64,000 nucleotides of DNA from Gracilaria domingensis (GCA_022539475.1 VCMS01000357.1:1-64000), one strand, 5' to 3'. Counted from the first letter of the stretch, positions 19,154 through 29,641 are shown. The notes: generated by a model from the sequence alone, not told the origin. Made by a program: numbers and translations.

Positions 19154-20557
19154 AGGCACTGTTGGAGGAGCGGCTGAGCGAGTAGGCATATCTGCCCACA
19201 AGTCCTCGATTTCTTTGATGAGGAAACATATGTAGTTGTGGATGCTTATTCGCACGGCCCAGCTCATGATTTTCCGAACAGATGGCAGACTGAGATCGTT
19301 AATGATAGAAAGGGGATCGAAGATAAAAATGAGATTGTTGTGGGTGGTCGGTGAGAAGATCGAATCCCGTGGAATTGGTTGCCATCAAATGCATCCTTTC
19401 CAGTGCGGCTATTATGGCGAATGCTTCTTTCTCCATGATTGACCATCCCATTTGAGTCACATTGAGAAAACCTTAGCAGAAAGCGAGTAGTGGGTGTCGT
19501 TGCTGGTCGTGCGGCTGACTAAGATCTTCAAACGGGACTTGGGTGTTCATTTCGGACTATATGTTTTCTGAGGCATCCGTGTAGGCACAAAGGCGATGAT
19601 TTTCGTTTCTATGAGAGAAAATCACGCTGTGGGTGAGAGCATCTTTGCAATTCTTGAATGCTTTCGTTTCCACATCTGACCATCCCAGTTTAGCGAGATC
19701 CACTCGTGCGACGGAGCATTTCGTCCCTCTTCTGGACTTTGTTTAGACTTTCTCTAAGAAGTTTTGTAAAGGTGAAGCAAGATTTGAGAAGTTCGGAATG
19801 CTCATCTTTATCCACTGCAATGCGCACAAAACTTGCTGCAAAAGTGCGCCATTCGATGCTGGTTCCATGCATAGCAGGCCTTCTAGTTCCCTCGGCTCGT
19901 ATCTGATACCTGAAGCGGAGATGATTCGTCCACACTATCTGATAGACGTCGCGACGAGAATGCATTTCTCAGGGTGCAGGCGGATGTTGTGCAGTTGGAA
20001 AAGCTCTAAAAGCCTCTCGATGGCGTTGAGTAGCTGCTCTGGGTTTTCGATGTGCAAAAGAATGTCCTCGAGCCAGTATAGAAGCTTTCGACAGAGCTCC
20101 TTCGGAAAATTCTCCGCGAGAACTGACTGCAGGTGCGTTGTTGCGTTGTTTGTTCCAGGTAGTACCCAGGTGGAGGAGAAGATGCCCTCTAGGGTAATGA
20201 ATGACTGGAGCGCTTGATAGTCTTCATGTAGGGGAAACTGCCAAGACCGATGGGAAGGTCGAAAGTTGCAAAATACTTCGAGCTTGTGAGTTTTGAAAGT
20301 TCTTCCTCTAGGTTTGGCATAGAGAACTGGGGAGGAATGGTGTATTTGTTCACAGGGCATAAATCAACTGTAAATGTGAACCTGCCTTGGCCAGGATTCG
20401 GTACAATGAGTGGAGGGCACTGTCCCAGGAGGAAGTTGGGATGGGATATGCCATCCGAGTGCAAATCAAGTCGGGCACAAAATTTTCAAGAAACTTACGC
20501 TGGTTTTGAGAATAGTTTCGGAGCCTGAATCGAACAGGCTTGGCGTCTGGTGACATT
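19154..20557 (-). pseudogene. RT and RNase H remnant of element 2
   Basis: The minus strand carries an RT N-terminus (VRFRLRNYSQNQRKFLENFV, 20460-20550), GRFTFTVDLCPVNKYTIP (about 20350-20410), a core with FATFD and a degenerate YWLEDIL in place of YxDD (about 20075), the connection (LCALQWIKMSIPNFSNLASP), and RNase H with AYTDAS (about 19575), MEKEAFAIIAAL (about 19430) and FDLLTDH. Frames change several times. The 141-codon fragment 19935-20360 is the longest intact piece. The N-terminal edge is cut by the Copia insertion at 20557. Confidence 0.8.
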
Positions 20558-20697
20558 TGTGAGAGGAAGACTCTGCCCGGAGGCTGTTTACTCGTGAGCT
20601 CGTTGGTCTGAGCCTTCTTATGCTGTGGTCACTGCTGTAATGCTGATTGGCTTCTGAAAAATGTGAATCAGCAAAAATGAGAAGGTGCTGATTGACA
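20558..20697 (-). repeat. Copia 3' LTR (140 bp)
   Basis: TGTGAGAGGAAG...GATTGACA on the plus strand, that is TGTCAATC...CTCACA in element orientation. It contains 45 bp absent from the other LTR, bounded by GCTGATTG repeats, which fits deletion or duplication by slippage between the short repeats. Confidence 0.9.
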
Positions 20698-20713
20698 GTC
20701 CCCGGTTGCTGAT

Positions 20714-22607
20714 TCACATTGTGGGGAAGGGGGTCACTTGCAGTCGTCGACGTAGATCGATGAAGGGCTCGCCGCCGAGGGGCTTGGTGAGTATGTCCGC
20801 CAGCATCTCGTTTGTCGGTATCCGGTGCATGGTGATTGTGTTGTTGGAGATGTGGTGTTGGAGGAAATGGTGGCGGATGTCTATATATTTCTTTCTGCGA
20901 GTAGGAGCTTGATTGCTTGCTATAAGCATGACGGATCGATTGGCTATGTATTGCGGTGTTGGATCTCGTTGTTCGAATGTGCATGAGCGTAAAAGATTGC
21001 GTGGCCAGTTTGTATGTCTCGTGGCGTTCGTCGCTGAAATGTATTCCGCTTCCGTGGTGGATAAAGCGACGACGTTTTGCCTTCGGGATTCCCATGAAAT
21101 GGGTGTGGTACCAATGAGATGGATATTCCCTGTGATTGACTTTCTGTTTTTCTCGTTTGCGTAATCGGCGTCGCTGTACGTTGATAATATGGGAGTTGCG
21201 GATGTGGATGTTGTGAGATTCTGGAACAGAAGACCGTAGTTGCGCGTCCCTTTCAGATATCGGAGAAGCGTTTTGAGTGCTTGCCAGTGATGTTTGCAGG
21301 GCGTGTGCATGCGTTGTGCCAATTGGTTGGTGATATACATGATGTCTGGTCGTGTACTGTCTGTCACATACCTGATCTCGCCCAGTATGGATCGGTATTG
21401 TGTCGCTTCCTTCTTTGTCAGTTGTTCGGTGTGCGGTTGTTGGTCTAGGTGAGTGAGCGTGCTGTACGGCGTCTTTGCTGGATTGCAGTGCATCATGTTC
21501 GTCTGTGTCAGTAGGGCATCGATAGCGTCTGGCTGTGATATGTGGACGTGACCCTGTGGAGTTCGTTTGATGGTCCAGTTCAGAAATCGTGTCGGTGTAC
21601 CCATGCGTTTGATCTTGTACTTCGTTAAGAGTTGTGTGTGTAATTGGTCTATCAGCGCTTTGTTCGGTGCGAGTACTAGAAAATCGTCAATGGTTGTACT
21701 AACGATTGTGAATCCTTCTTTGTTGATTTTGGTGTACAAACAGGGGTCGTGTTGCGATGGGGTGAATTGCAGTTCTCTGAGAGATTTCTGAAGTCCATGA
21801 TTGTAATAGTAGGCCGCTGGTGGTGAGCCGTATAGATTCCCGATGAGTTGACCGTATGTTCCTTCATGATTATATGTGCCATCGAACTTGGGCATTTGTT
21901 TTACATATATGGGTTTGTCGTGCTGATATGTTTCATGCAAGTAGGCGGACTTGATGTTGAAATGTTCAAGTGGATATTGGTGAGCTGCGTGTATGGCTAG
22001 GAGAAGGCGTTGGGTAGTGCGATCCGCTGTGTAGGTTGTTCGGTGATTGGGGTTGTAATGCAGTCCTGGTTTCATTAGATCTCCGCGGAGATTGCACCTG
22101 GCTTTGCGCTCCGTGATCGTTCCTTCTGCTGAACGTTTGTATCTATAGAGCATCATGAGTGGAATGATTTCCTCTTTTGGTGGGATGAACTCGGGTGGTA
22201 GCCATTGGATGCTTGCGTGTTGGTCGAGATTCTGTAGTTCTCTGTCATGTGCGTCCTGCCATAGGTGAGCGTCTGGATACTGTCTTGCTTGTTTGAGTGT
22301 GGTTGGGGGTGGAGTGCTGACTGTTATTTTATTTGGAGTGGGTTGTTGATGACTTGCTCTGGCTTTGAATGTGTGTGATGTTGTATATGTTGGATCTTTC
22401 TCTTTGTGATAGGGGTGAAAATCCTTAGCTCGTATTTGTTGGTACTTTTGCGTCTTGAGGTTGAGGATGGTGACGTGTGTAAGTGAATTGGCGTACATAT
22501 AACGTGCTGGATCCGCTCTGAGTTGCAATTTGGATTTCGGTGCATAGACTGGTATGGTTCCGATTTGTCCGAACGTGAATAGATGTTGCAGATTTGGGTT
22601 TTCTCCG
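20714..22607 (-). CDS. pol: Copia RT and RNase H
   Basis: An open frame of about 600 codons on the minus strand encodes the copia-type polymerase (RVT_2 family). Visible are FNIKSAYLHE, GNLYGSPPAAYYYNHGL (the usual LYGLKQSPR region), HDPCLYTK, the catalytic TTIDDFLVLA, TPYSTL and LGEIRYVTDSTRPDI, then RNase H with STYSDADYAN, SWESRRQNVVALSTTEAEYI and KYIDIRHHFLQ, ending near a stop at 20714-20716. The active site reads I-D-D-F rather than the more usual V-D-D-M/L. The frame joins the integrase region upstream through an in-frame TAG at about 22611-22613. Confidence 0.92.
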
Positions 22608-23499
22608 TACTACAGTTGATAGGGCGAGGTATTTATACCCCGATGGTGGAGTAAATTGTACTTGAAGATGGTGTCGCGCGCTGCATCTTCCCAATATTTG
22701 TCTGGAAGGTTAGCCGCTGTGAGGAGTGCTCTAACTGATTCCATTAATGTTCTGTTGATTCTTTCCGCGATGGAATTTTCTTCAGGTTGATGCGGGGTGC
22801 GTAGGTGGTGTTGTAATTGATGTGCTGCATATATGTTCTGCATTCAAGCTGATGTGTACTCCTTTGCGTTATCGCTTCTGAAGTGATGTAATGGATGTTG
22901 CATTCTCGTCTTGATATGGTGTAGCGTTTGATTGACATGTCTTGGAATGTCTTTTCTGTCTCGAATGAAGTGGGCGAATGCAAATCTGCTGGCAGCACAT
23001 ATAAGGACGAGGATGTGATTGTTCCCGTGTGTGGAGGTCGGCTTCACCGGTCCGCAGGTATCGGAGCTTATATAAGCTCCACAGGATAATGATGTTGTTT
23101 GCGTCTGTGTGTAGCGGGGTATAGTTTGGCGTTATGACCAGCGGTGCGGGAGAGCTTCGTGTCGGGTGTCAGTGTCGTGGGCATGGTGGGCATGAGTCGA
23201 TATTTCGCTGTGGTTGCTATTTTGGCGGGGTGGGCGTGATTGAGTCGTAGGTGCCATTCATGTGCGGTAAGTTGCTCTTGTAAAGGTGGTATGGCTTGAG
23301 TGGGATTGTGGTGTATGCTGAGGTGTGTAGGTTTGGATGCGGCGGTTGGCTTGTGTGTGACTGGGATTGTGTATTGACGAGAAGTTTTGGGTGTTGGCGC
23401 TTTTGTATTAGATGATGTTTCTGGCTTAGGTGTTGGTTTTGGTTTGAAAGCAGTAGGTTTACGTGGTATCGTGCGAGATAAGTATGCAGTGTGTGTGTC
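22608..23499 (-). pseudogene. pol: Copia integrase region with in-frame stops
   Basis: Between gag-protease and RT the minus strand carries GAG-pre-integrase and integrase segments: AHEWHLRLNHAHPAKIAT (zinc region, about 23200-23260), NNHILVLICAASRFAFAHFI (core), FRSDNAKEYTSA (catalytic Asp) and ENSIAERINRTLMESVRALL (catalytic Glu), then LPDKYWEDAARDTIFKYNLL. A TGA follows YTSA (22844-22846) and a TAG follows SPYQL near 22611. Other segments lie in a shifted frame around 23050-23210. The copy is therefore not a single intact polyprotein despite its young LTRs. Confidence 0.85.
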
Positions 23500-24756
23500 T
23501 CAAACCGTTCCTTGGATTTCGTATTGATTGTTGCGCCATTTTGCCGTCGCCATGAGTTTGGGGTGATGCTTTTTGTTGTTGATGATATAGCCGTGGTTGG
23601 CTGTGAAGGTAACTTGTCCGTATCGTTTGGCCAGATCTTGTACAGAGAGCAAGTTGTGCCTGATATGTTTTTTGGCAACAGCGTAGGTTCTGATTGTGGC
23701 CTTATTCTTGTGTGGGAGGATTCTGATTTTTCCATGGTGGGAACCCCTGCTCCGCTGGTTTGAGACAGTTGTTGTGTATGTGTTGTGGATGGGTGTCATT
23801 GATCGGTTAGGATGGGATATATGGCTCGGAATAGCGCCACTGTCGAGTACGAACTTACCGGTTACGTCGGTGTCCGCCTCTGAGGCTGCTTCTGCTGCTG
23901 GAGGGGGAGGTGGCAATTGCTGGTGGTATGCTTGTGGGTTGGGTGGTGGTAGTGGTTGAAATTGCCATTGAGCGTAGTTTGCTCTGTTTGTCGGGTAGTG
24001 TTTTGTATGTCCAGGGTGGCGACATTCGGCGTCTGAATGTTGTGGCTGTCGTAGCCCAAGTGATATGTGAAATTTGCATGGTTTGCCAGTGAATGGCTGG
24101 CGGTTTCGTGGTTGATAATACTGACGTCCGTAGCGCTGATACTGACCCATGCGTCTATAGTCCCCGGTGATATTTGGAGCTTGTGGTTTGTAGTCCTCGG
24201 TGATACTTTGCTGCGTAGAAGATGAGGCAGTCTTTGCCATCGTTTGTTGGAAAGTGTATAGTTTTTTGAATTGACGTGTGAATTTTTGGATGGAGGGCAG
24301 TTTCGTGGCAAGAAAGTGAAACACGATGTTGGAGAGTGCCGAATTTCGTTTGAGGCCTTCCATGAGAAAGTCTACTGTCGTCGTTTCATTCTGAAATTTG
24401 GGAAAGCGAGCAGCGAGCATCTTTTCTCGTTTGTCGTGGTGTTGCTGGATGTAGTCATCTACTTTTGTGTCTTCCGAGAAGAGTATGCACTCAGCTTTCG
24501 TTTTCAAGAACTGGTGATCTGCTTCCGTTGATTGATTCACGTGTTGAAGTATGCGTTGTACTAGTTCATATGGAGTGGGGTTATCTTCAGGTTGAAAGAC
24601 TTGACCGAGAATGTTGGGAGGAACTGTGGAGACTATGGCAGTGATAAGGGTGGATCTTTTGATCTTATACTGTTGGAGTTCTGTTGGGTCGAGGGGGACT
24701 GGCGGATTGCCGTGGAAATCGTCTTCTGCTTGAAGGGTAACTGCGTGGTTACTCAT
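23500..24756 (-). CDS. gag: Copia Gag-protease (418 aa)
   Basis: The ATG is at 24756 on the minus strand. The N-terminal two thirds is a copia Gag-like domain (residues about 20-180: PYELVQRILQHVNQST, LFSEDTKVDDYIQQHHDKRE, TVDFLMEGLKRNSALS). Next comes a C/H-rich segment, CKFHISLGLRQPQHSDAECRHPGH (CX2H...CX3H), in place of the usual CCHC knuckle. The aspartic protease active site FVLDSGAIPSHI lies near residue 305 and the start of the pre-integrase region, HNLLSVQDLAKRYGQVTFT, near residue 370. The frame ends at a stop, 23500-23502. Confidence 0.9.
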   Translation of the reverse strand: MSNHAVTLQAEDDFHGNPPVPLDPTELQQYKIKRSTLITAIVSTVPPNILGQVFQPEDNPTPYELVQRILQHVNQSTEADHQFLKTKAECILFSEDTKVDDYIQQHHDKREKMLAARFPKFQNETTTVDFLMEGLKRNSALSNIVFHFLATKLPSIQKFTRQFKKLYTFQQTMAKTASSSTQQSITEDYKPQAPNITGDYRRMGQYQRYGRQYYQPRNRQPFTGKPCKFHISLGLRQPQHSDAECRHPGHTKHYPTNRANYAQWQFQPLPPPNPQAYHQQLPPPPPAAEAASEADTDVTGKFVLDSGAIPSHISHPNRSMTPIHNTYTTTVSNQRSRGSHHGKIRILPHKNKATIRTYAVAKKHIRHNLLSVQDLAKRYGQVTFTANHGYIINNKKHHPKLMATAKWRNNQYEIQGTV

Positions 24757-25062
24757 GGTGTAATACCAATAGGAGTAGTTTCCCGGGTTGAAAGGTGGGA
24801 GTACTGGCTGTGGGGGTGGTGTCGTGGTAGGGTTAATGTTTGATGTTCGGTGTTGTGTAGTGTCGGTAGGAATGTGGGTGTCGTCGGCGGTGGTGATGGC
24901 GTTGGCGTAAAGTTCTGCTGTGAGGGATATAATGTCTTGTGTAAACTCCCGTCGGAGTCGACGGGTGAATCGGTTATACGCGTCCGTGGTGGCTATCGTG
25001 AGTGCTGGGGCTTGTGCAGGATTCGTAGGTGTTCTTCTTGGAGATGGTTGTGGGAGTTTTGT

Positions 25063-25080
25063 TGCGTGTGGCCCATAACC
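25063..25080 (-). other. Copia primer binding site, initiator-tRNA half type
   Basis: In element orientation GGTTATGGGCCACACGC directly follows the 5' LTR. It matches the complement of the anticodon-stem side of initiator tRNA-Met (eukaryotic consensus GGTTATGGGCCCA...), not the 3' CCA end. A cleaved half-tRNA primer of this kind is established for Drosophila copia and yeast Ty5. Confidence 0.7.
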
Positions 25081-25175
25081 TGTGAGAGGAAGACTCGGCC
25101 CGGAGGCTGTTTACTCGTGAGCTCGTTGGTCTGAGCCTTCTTATGCTGTGGTCACTGCTGTAATGCTGATTGACA
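25081..25175 (-). repeat. Copia 5' LTR (95 bp)
   Basis: Matches 20558-20697 apart from one substitution and the missing 45 bp. Bounded on the right by target duplication ACATT (25176-25180) and on the left by the primer site. Confidence 0.92.
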
Positions 25176-25180
25176 ACATT

Positions 25181-27040
25181 TCGATCTTCAGAGGTCGAAT
25201 CTTGGCTGGCTGAGCGGCGGAGAGGGAAACGCGAAATAAATTCATGTTTGTGTCAAGAATTTCTGGTGACTTGTTCTTCGCCTAGACCATTATGTCTTGC
25301 GCTGGTTACCACGCCGTCCACTGCGGCCTCGATGTCGGCGTGTTAGCTGGCATCTATTGGATCGAGCATCGAGCGGTCTGGAAAAGGCTCTTGCTCTTGT
25401 CTGGCTGCGTTATAATTGGCTCGTGGACGATTCGGAGAGGAACGACACTTTAAAGATTGGTCTTCGTTGTTGGAGGACTTTTGAAGACGTGAAATCATGA
25501 TGCGGCTGACGTATCCGGTTTTCGACTCAACGGTGGGGTTTCCGACATCTAAGCAGTCAGCCCCATTGAGAGCGAAAGGGTTCTTATCCAGTAAGATTTC
25601 CGTATCGACGCCTAGGTGACGTAGTGCGGGACGTCCATTCAAAAGTTGTTCGCAGGCAAGGTCATTGTCGGCGACCAAATATTTAATATTCGCTAAAGCA
25701 AGGCTGCAAGAGGCTAGATGAGGAAACGTTCGTGGGGCGCTCCAGGAGCGTGAGAAAGAAAAGTTTTGGGGTTGGGAACCCGACTATAGTGACACTGAGA
25801 GAAAAATATTCTTGATGGCTGAAATCTTTCCGATGCCCATGAGCGCCGCCTTCTCTGCAAGGCTAAGGGAGGCGATGCGGTCCTCGCTTCCATCAGCACA
25901 CGGCCCAGTACCATCCAGCGATGTGCATACGTCTGAAACCGAGATGAGGCAGGAAGATGTGGTGCTCTTCACCTGCGGGCGGATACGCTTCTCAGGTCCT
26001 CTGCTTGCAGTAGGTGGTTCTTGTCTGCCAGATTTGTTCCTCTGGCTGCGAGTAGATATGCTTGGCCCATCCGCCGCTTTCTTGGCTGCTAGAATTGCTA
26101 ACATTTCTCGCTTCTCTTAGTCGGCGGACTTTTCGCACTCGTCGACCCAATGGCAGAGTTCTTCTGCTTTTCAATCAGGATATAGACATGGGGGAGGAGG
26201 TCCACGGGACCCACGTCTCTTTGAATAATCTGGTGATGCAGAGGAGGAGTTACTTTCGTGCGATTGGGATGGGGTTTCTTTCCCATTCGGTTTTCGTGAG
26301 CTTGATGCATCAGACGAACCGTTTTCAATGTCTCCAAATGATTGAGAGAGCTTCACGCCATGCTTGTAGAAAGTACGGAAGTCCGTTTTCAATTATAAGT
26401 CTGAGAACTCAATGTTGGAATCCAGCTTCTGTCACCGCCATTCAGAACGGACGGCCGAGATAACATGGCCAATGGCGATCTTTGGGTGCGTAGAGGTGAC
26501 CCATTTGAGTCTATTTCTGCGCAGTAACGATAGATAGAAAGCAAACAGATTTTCCATGCGCCTCGGGGGGCTGGGATTTTGCATATCTTTTCAGAGCTCA
26601 TTCTCGACAATACCTTTCAAAGTGGGAAGCGGGATAGTGGCTTTCTCCATTTCCGCTGAAGATTCGAGGAATTCTCGAAGCATATCGTCTGTAAGAATGC
26701 TGGCATCAGACAGATCGTTTATTAGCTGGAGGTCTACAACGGATTTGATCCATTACGGATCACAACAGTACTACTGTTGTGACCCGTAATGCTGTTGTGG
26801 ACTCAACGACACCCGAAAAAGTCCGTCCGGTGAACTTGGTCTAGTAGACCAAGGTCATCGGACGGACTGGTTTGGTTGTCGTTGAGCCCACAACAGCAAG
26901 TTGTAGTGCTCGAGCTGTTATTTCCTTACAATAAAGGTCATACGAAACCAAAACTTTCTTAATAGTGGCGGAATCGGAGCGGGTTAGACGCGGATGGTTG
27001 ATCGAGGTTGAGACAAATGACGGTTCCGTGTACGTCACCT
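25181..27040 (-). pseudogene. Gag and protease remnant of element 2
   Basis: Minus-strand fragments upstream of the Copia insertion. Gag N-terminus: VTYTEPSFVSTSINHPRLTR and VSYDLYCKEITARALQL (26900-27038). Middle: ILTDDMLREFLESSAEMEKA and WVTSTHPKIAIGHV in shifting frames (26480-26720). Then a charged region (25784-26340). A protease-like segment follows, LVADNDLACEQLLNGRPALR and LGVDTEILLDKNPFAL (25540-25678), and the lead-in to RT (AKIRPLKIE) abuts the Copia target duplication. Many stops are present. The foldback at 26751-26897 interrupts gag. Confidence 0.6.
26751..26897. repeat. Double foldback element in element 2 gag
   Basis: Two adjacent inverted repeats share the word CTGTTGTG. The first, 26751-26791, has 20-base arms (CATTACGGATCACAACAGTA) with one mismatch and a one-base loop. 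The second, 26791-26897, has arms of about 53 bases starting GCTGTTGTGG-CTCAACGACA with a handful of mismatches and almost no loop. It resembles a MITE reduced to its two terminal repeats. Confidence 0.7.
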
Positions 27041-27517
27041 GCTGTTGCGACTCATCGGTCTGATTTGGAGTACCGGAGCTGGATGTTGCTCCTCACATAA
27101 TGATCGACCAAAGTTCTTAGTGCTTGAACGTGAGTAGTCAAAGCCAGTGATCACTGTGGCGAACTACGGGGCTGTTCAGCGAAAGATGAGGTTGGATGCC
27201 GCCAATTTATTTGGAGGGTGGAGAGAGATGTCCTAAGTACTACTGTGCTAGCTCGATTCTGCGGAGCGCATGGGTGCTACCTCTCTACTCTAGTGTCTAT
27301 TCGACAATTGACCTCATATGAGGTCAATTGGCCTCATATGAGGCCGAAATTAAAACACTCATTATTTTAGTTCACTTTATTCCATCGCAGCCCAAACCCA
27401 TGTACACAGCCCTCCTTGATCTCCTCTTCCTTGGCGTCAACCACACTCAAGAGTTCGTAGGACATAAACGACAACAACCTCGGTTTACACCACAGCACTC
27501 GACATATATACCCAACC

Positions 27518-29641
27518 ATGCCACGAGCAAATGATCCCCGTACAGTTGTTGGAAATCGTGTCCACAGCCGTGCACGATTGGTAACATCAGACACTGATTG
27601 CAAGCGATTCTTTGGCAGCCAATGGAAGACCAAAATGATCAGTGGAACTGTCGTGTCCACATCCTTCAATCTGAACAACGGCCGTCGTCAAACAATCGTG
27701 CGAATCAATTTTGAGTTACCCGGTCGATGCAAAGAGTGTGACATGAAACTTTGCAGCGTAAAGAAGGGTGACCATGTCACAACTGAAGAAGCGGCCACTA
27801 TTGGCCGTCAGCAGCAGTTGGAGACAAACGGCGCGCAACCGAACGAACAAAGCCAGGAAATGCCTCCTGGAGAACATCATATGACTTCAGGCACTCCGAA
27901 TGAGGAAACAGCGACCGCACCAATCACGGAAGAGAGCATTGTTGAAGCGCGTTCAGAAGTTGACGCTCATTCGACGATTTGGAAGATGCAAAGTGTACCG
28001 TTATTGCTAAATGGTCAGATCCGAATGCATCAGTGGAAAGTAATTGGTCCAACGGGAGAGTTTATCACGGCATGTCATGCTCCTCGGGATCTTAAACCTT
28101 TTGATTATTTCATGTGGATGTTTCCTGCGTCCCATTTAAACATTATGGTCCACAAGACGAACATCAGACTAGGAAGTATGGGATTCAAAGAAACAACTGC
28201 TGGAGAGATTCTCAGATTCTTTGGAGTGATGATATTAATAACTCGGTTTGAATTCACTGATCGACGAACTTTATGGAGCTGCGAGTCTTCGTCAAAGTAT
28301 ATACAGGCACCTGGATTGGGTAAAGCTATGGCCCGTAATCGATTTGAGGCTCTCCGGAGATGCATCGTTTTCAGTGGCGAACCTGAGGAAGAGGTGGAAA
28401 GCGAGGCACGATGGTCACGTGTGTCCGACTTCGTTTCAGCAATCAATAATCATCGAAGAACTTTTGTCACGCCGTCAAGTACGTTGTGTGTGGATGAAAG
28501 TATGTCACGCTGGTATGGACTGGGTGGACATTGGATAAACATTGGACTTCCAAACTACATTGCTCTTGACCGGAAGCCAGAGAATGGCTGTGAACTGAAA
28601 ACCGTTTGTTGTGGTCAAAGTGGTATACTTCTAAAAGTCGAGATAACAATGGGAAGTACCAGCACGGAGACAATGGATTACTCAGAAGAATTCCAGCATG
28701 GCACATCTGTTCTATTGAGATTGGTTCAAGACTGGTTTGGGAGTGATCGTCTGGTATGCGCTGATTCCTATTTTGCTTCCGTCGAAACAGCAGAATCTCT
28801 CTTGAAAAAGGGAATGCGATTTATTGGCGTTATCAAAAACGCTACCAGACGGTTTCCAATGAAGCGATTGTCAGAAATCACTATTACGAATCGTGGAGAG
28901 CATGTATCAATGGTTTCGAAGCTAAGTGAAATCGAAAAAGAAATGATGGCTGTTCTTTGGGTGGATCGAGAAAGAAGATATTTTATCAGCACATACGGTT
29001 CGACCAATCCTGGGACTCCAATCAATCGTACTCGCTGGAGAAACGTGAACGGGACCGCTGAAAAGCTCTCTTTCTCGATATCCATCCCAGAAGTTTGCGA
29101 AAAATATTACGATGTGTGCTCCAAAATCGACCGTCACAATCGCTGTAGGCAAGATGACCTCAAACTGGAGAGAAAATTTGAAGTCAAGGAATGGTCTTTC
29201 CGAGTTAATACAACACTATTTGCAATGTGTGTTGTGGATGCCTGGAATCTTTACAAAAGCTCCACGGGAAATCTAAGAAATCTATCACCTCATTCCTTCT
29301 ACTGTGAACTGGCGGATCAGCTGATTGGTAACAACTGGGATTCTATTGGTCGAATCAGAAGACATTCTGAAGAAGAGGTTGATTCTAGCTTGCCTGTGGC
29401 TGGAACTGGTATTCATCTGGCGCAAACCACTCGGAAGCGAATGAAAAAAGATGGAACTTTAACAGCTGCTGTTTATCAAGGAAGATGCAGAGTATGCAAG
29501 AGCAATATTAAGTCGAAGTTCTTGTGCTCTGGATGTCTTAAGAATCGCGATGTGTCTATTTATTTATGCCACAGTTCGACTGGTCGCTCCTGCTTTTTAG
29601 ATCATTTGCGTGACTGTCACTCTATTGTGGACATAAATTAG
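27518..29641 (+). CDS. piggyBac-like transposase (707 aa), intact
   Basis: Cuts and pastes the element. The ATG at 27518 is preceded by CATATATA about 15 bp upstream. The N-terminus has CKECDMKLC (about 71-79), possibly zinc binding. The DDE_Tnp_1_7 type core starts near residue 190 (FKPFDYFMWMFP-like) and shows Asp326 (CVDESMSRW), Asp416 (VCADSYFAS) and Asp538 (SKIDRHNR), the expected DDD pattern. The C-terminus, about residues 655-705, is a cysteine/histidine finger (RCRVCKSNIKSKFLCSGC, then CFLDHLRDCH), like the C-terminal cysteine-rich domain that binds transposon ends in this family. There are no internal stops, so the protein may be active. Confidence 0.9.
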   Translation: MPRANDPRTVVGNRVHSRARLVTSDTDCKRFFGSQWKTKMISGTVVSTSFNLNNGRRQTIVRINFELPGRCKECDMKLCSVKKGDHVTTEEAATIGRQQQLETNGAQPNEQSQEMPPGEHHMTSGTPNEETATAPITEESIVEARSEVDAHSTIWKMQSVPLLLNGQIRMHQWKVIGPTGEFITACHAPRDLKPFDYFMWMFPASHLNIMVHKTNIRLGSMGFKETTAGEILRFFGVMILITRFEFTDRRTLWSCESSSKYIQAPGLGKAMARNRFEALRRCIVFSGEPEEEVESEARWSRVSDFVSAINNHRRTFVTPSSTLCVDESMSRWYGLGGHWINIGLPNYIALDRKPENGCELKTVCCGQSGILLKVEITMGSTSTETMDYSEEFQHGTSVLLRLVQDWFGSDRLVCADSYFASVETAESLLKKGMRFIGVIKNATRRFPMKRLSEITITNRGEHVSMVSKLSEIEKEMMAVLWVDRERRYFISTYGSTNPGTPINRTRWRNVNGTAEKLSFSISIPEVCEKYYDVCSKIDRHNRCRQDDLKLERKFEVKEWSFRVNTTLFAMCVVDAWNLYKSSTGNLRNLSPHSFYCELADQLIGNNWDSIGRIRRHSEEEVDSSLPVAGTGIHLAQTTRKRMKKDGTLTAAVYQGRCRVCKSNIKSKFLCSGCLKNRDVSIYLCHSSTGRSCFLDHLRDCHSIVDIN

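Larger units (their letters stand above)
20558..25175 (-). mobile_element. Ty1/copia LTR retrotransposon inserted in element 2
   Basis: The insertion is complete: LTRs at 20558-20697 and 25081-25175, flanked by the 5-bp target duplication ACATT (20553-20557 and 25176-25180). Read on the minus strand: LTR, primer site, gag-protease, integrase, RT-RNase H, LTR. The integrase-before-RT order is diagnostic of copia. Removing it together with one ACATT rejoins the RT frame of element 2 across the break (IRPLKIE upstream, VRFRLRNY downstream). The LTRs differ by one substitution over the shared 95 bp, so insertion is recent, yet integrase has in-frame stops. Confidence 0.95.
17880..27040 (-). mobile_element. 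Decayed Ty3/gypsy retrotransposon (element 2), host of nested insertions
   Basis: Read on the minus strand from about 27040 down to 17880 in the order gag, protease-like, RT, RNase H, integrase, all with many stops and shifts. The RT and integrase style (LRPVNKYTI-like core; CGRIISASGIR after the polymerase; YTPWSNGSV near the integrase Glu) recalls the gypsy group common in oomycetes and differs from elements 1 and 3. It is interrupted by the Copia element (20558-25175), a 450-bp MITE (18704-19153) and a foldback (26751-26897). LTRs were not recognised. Confidence 0.8.
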
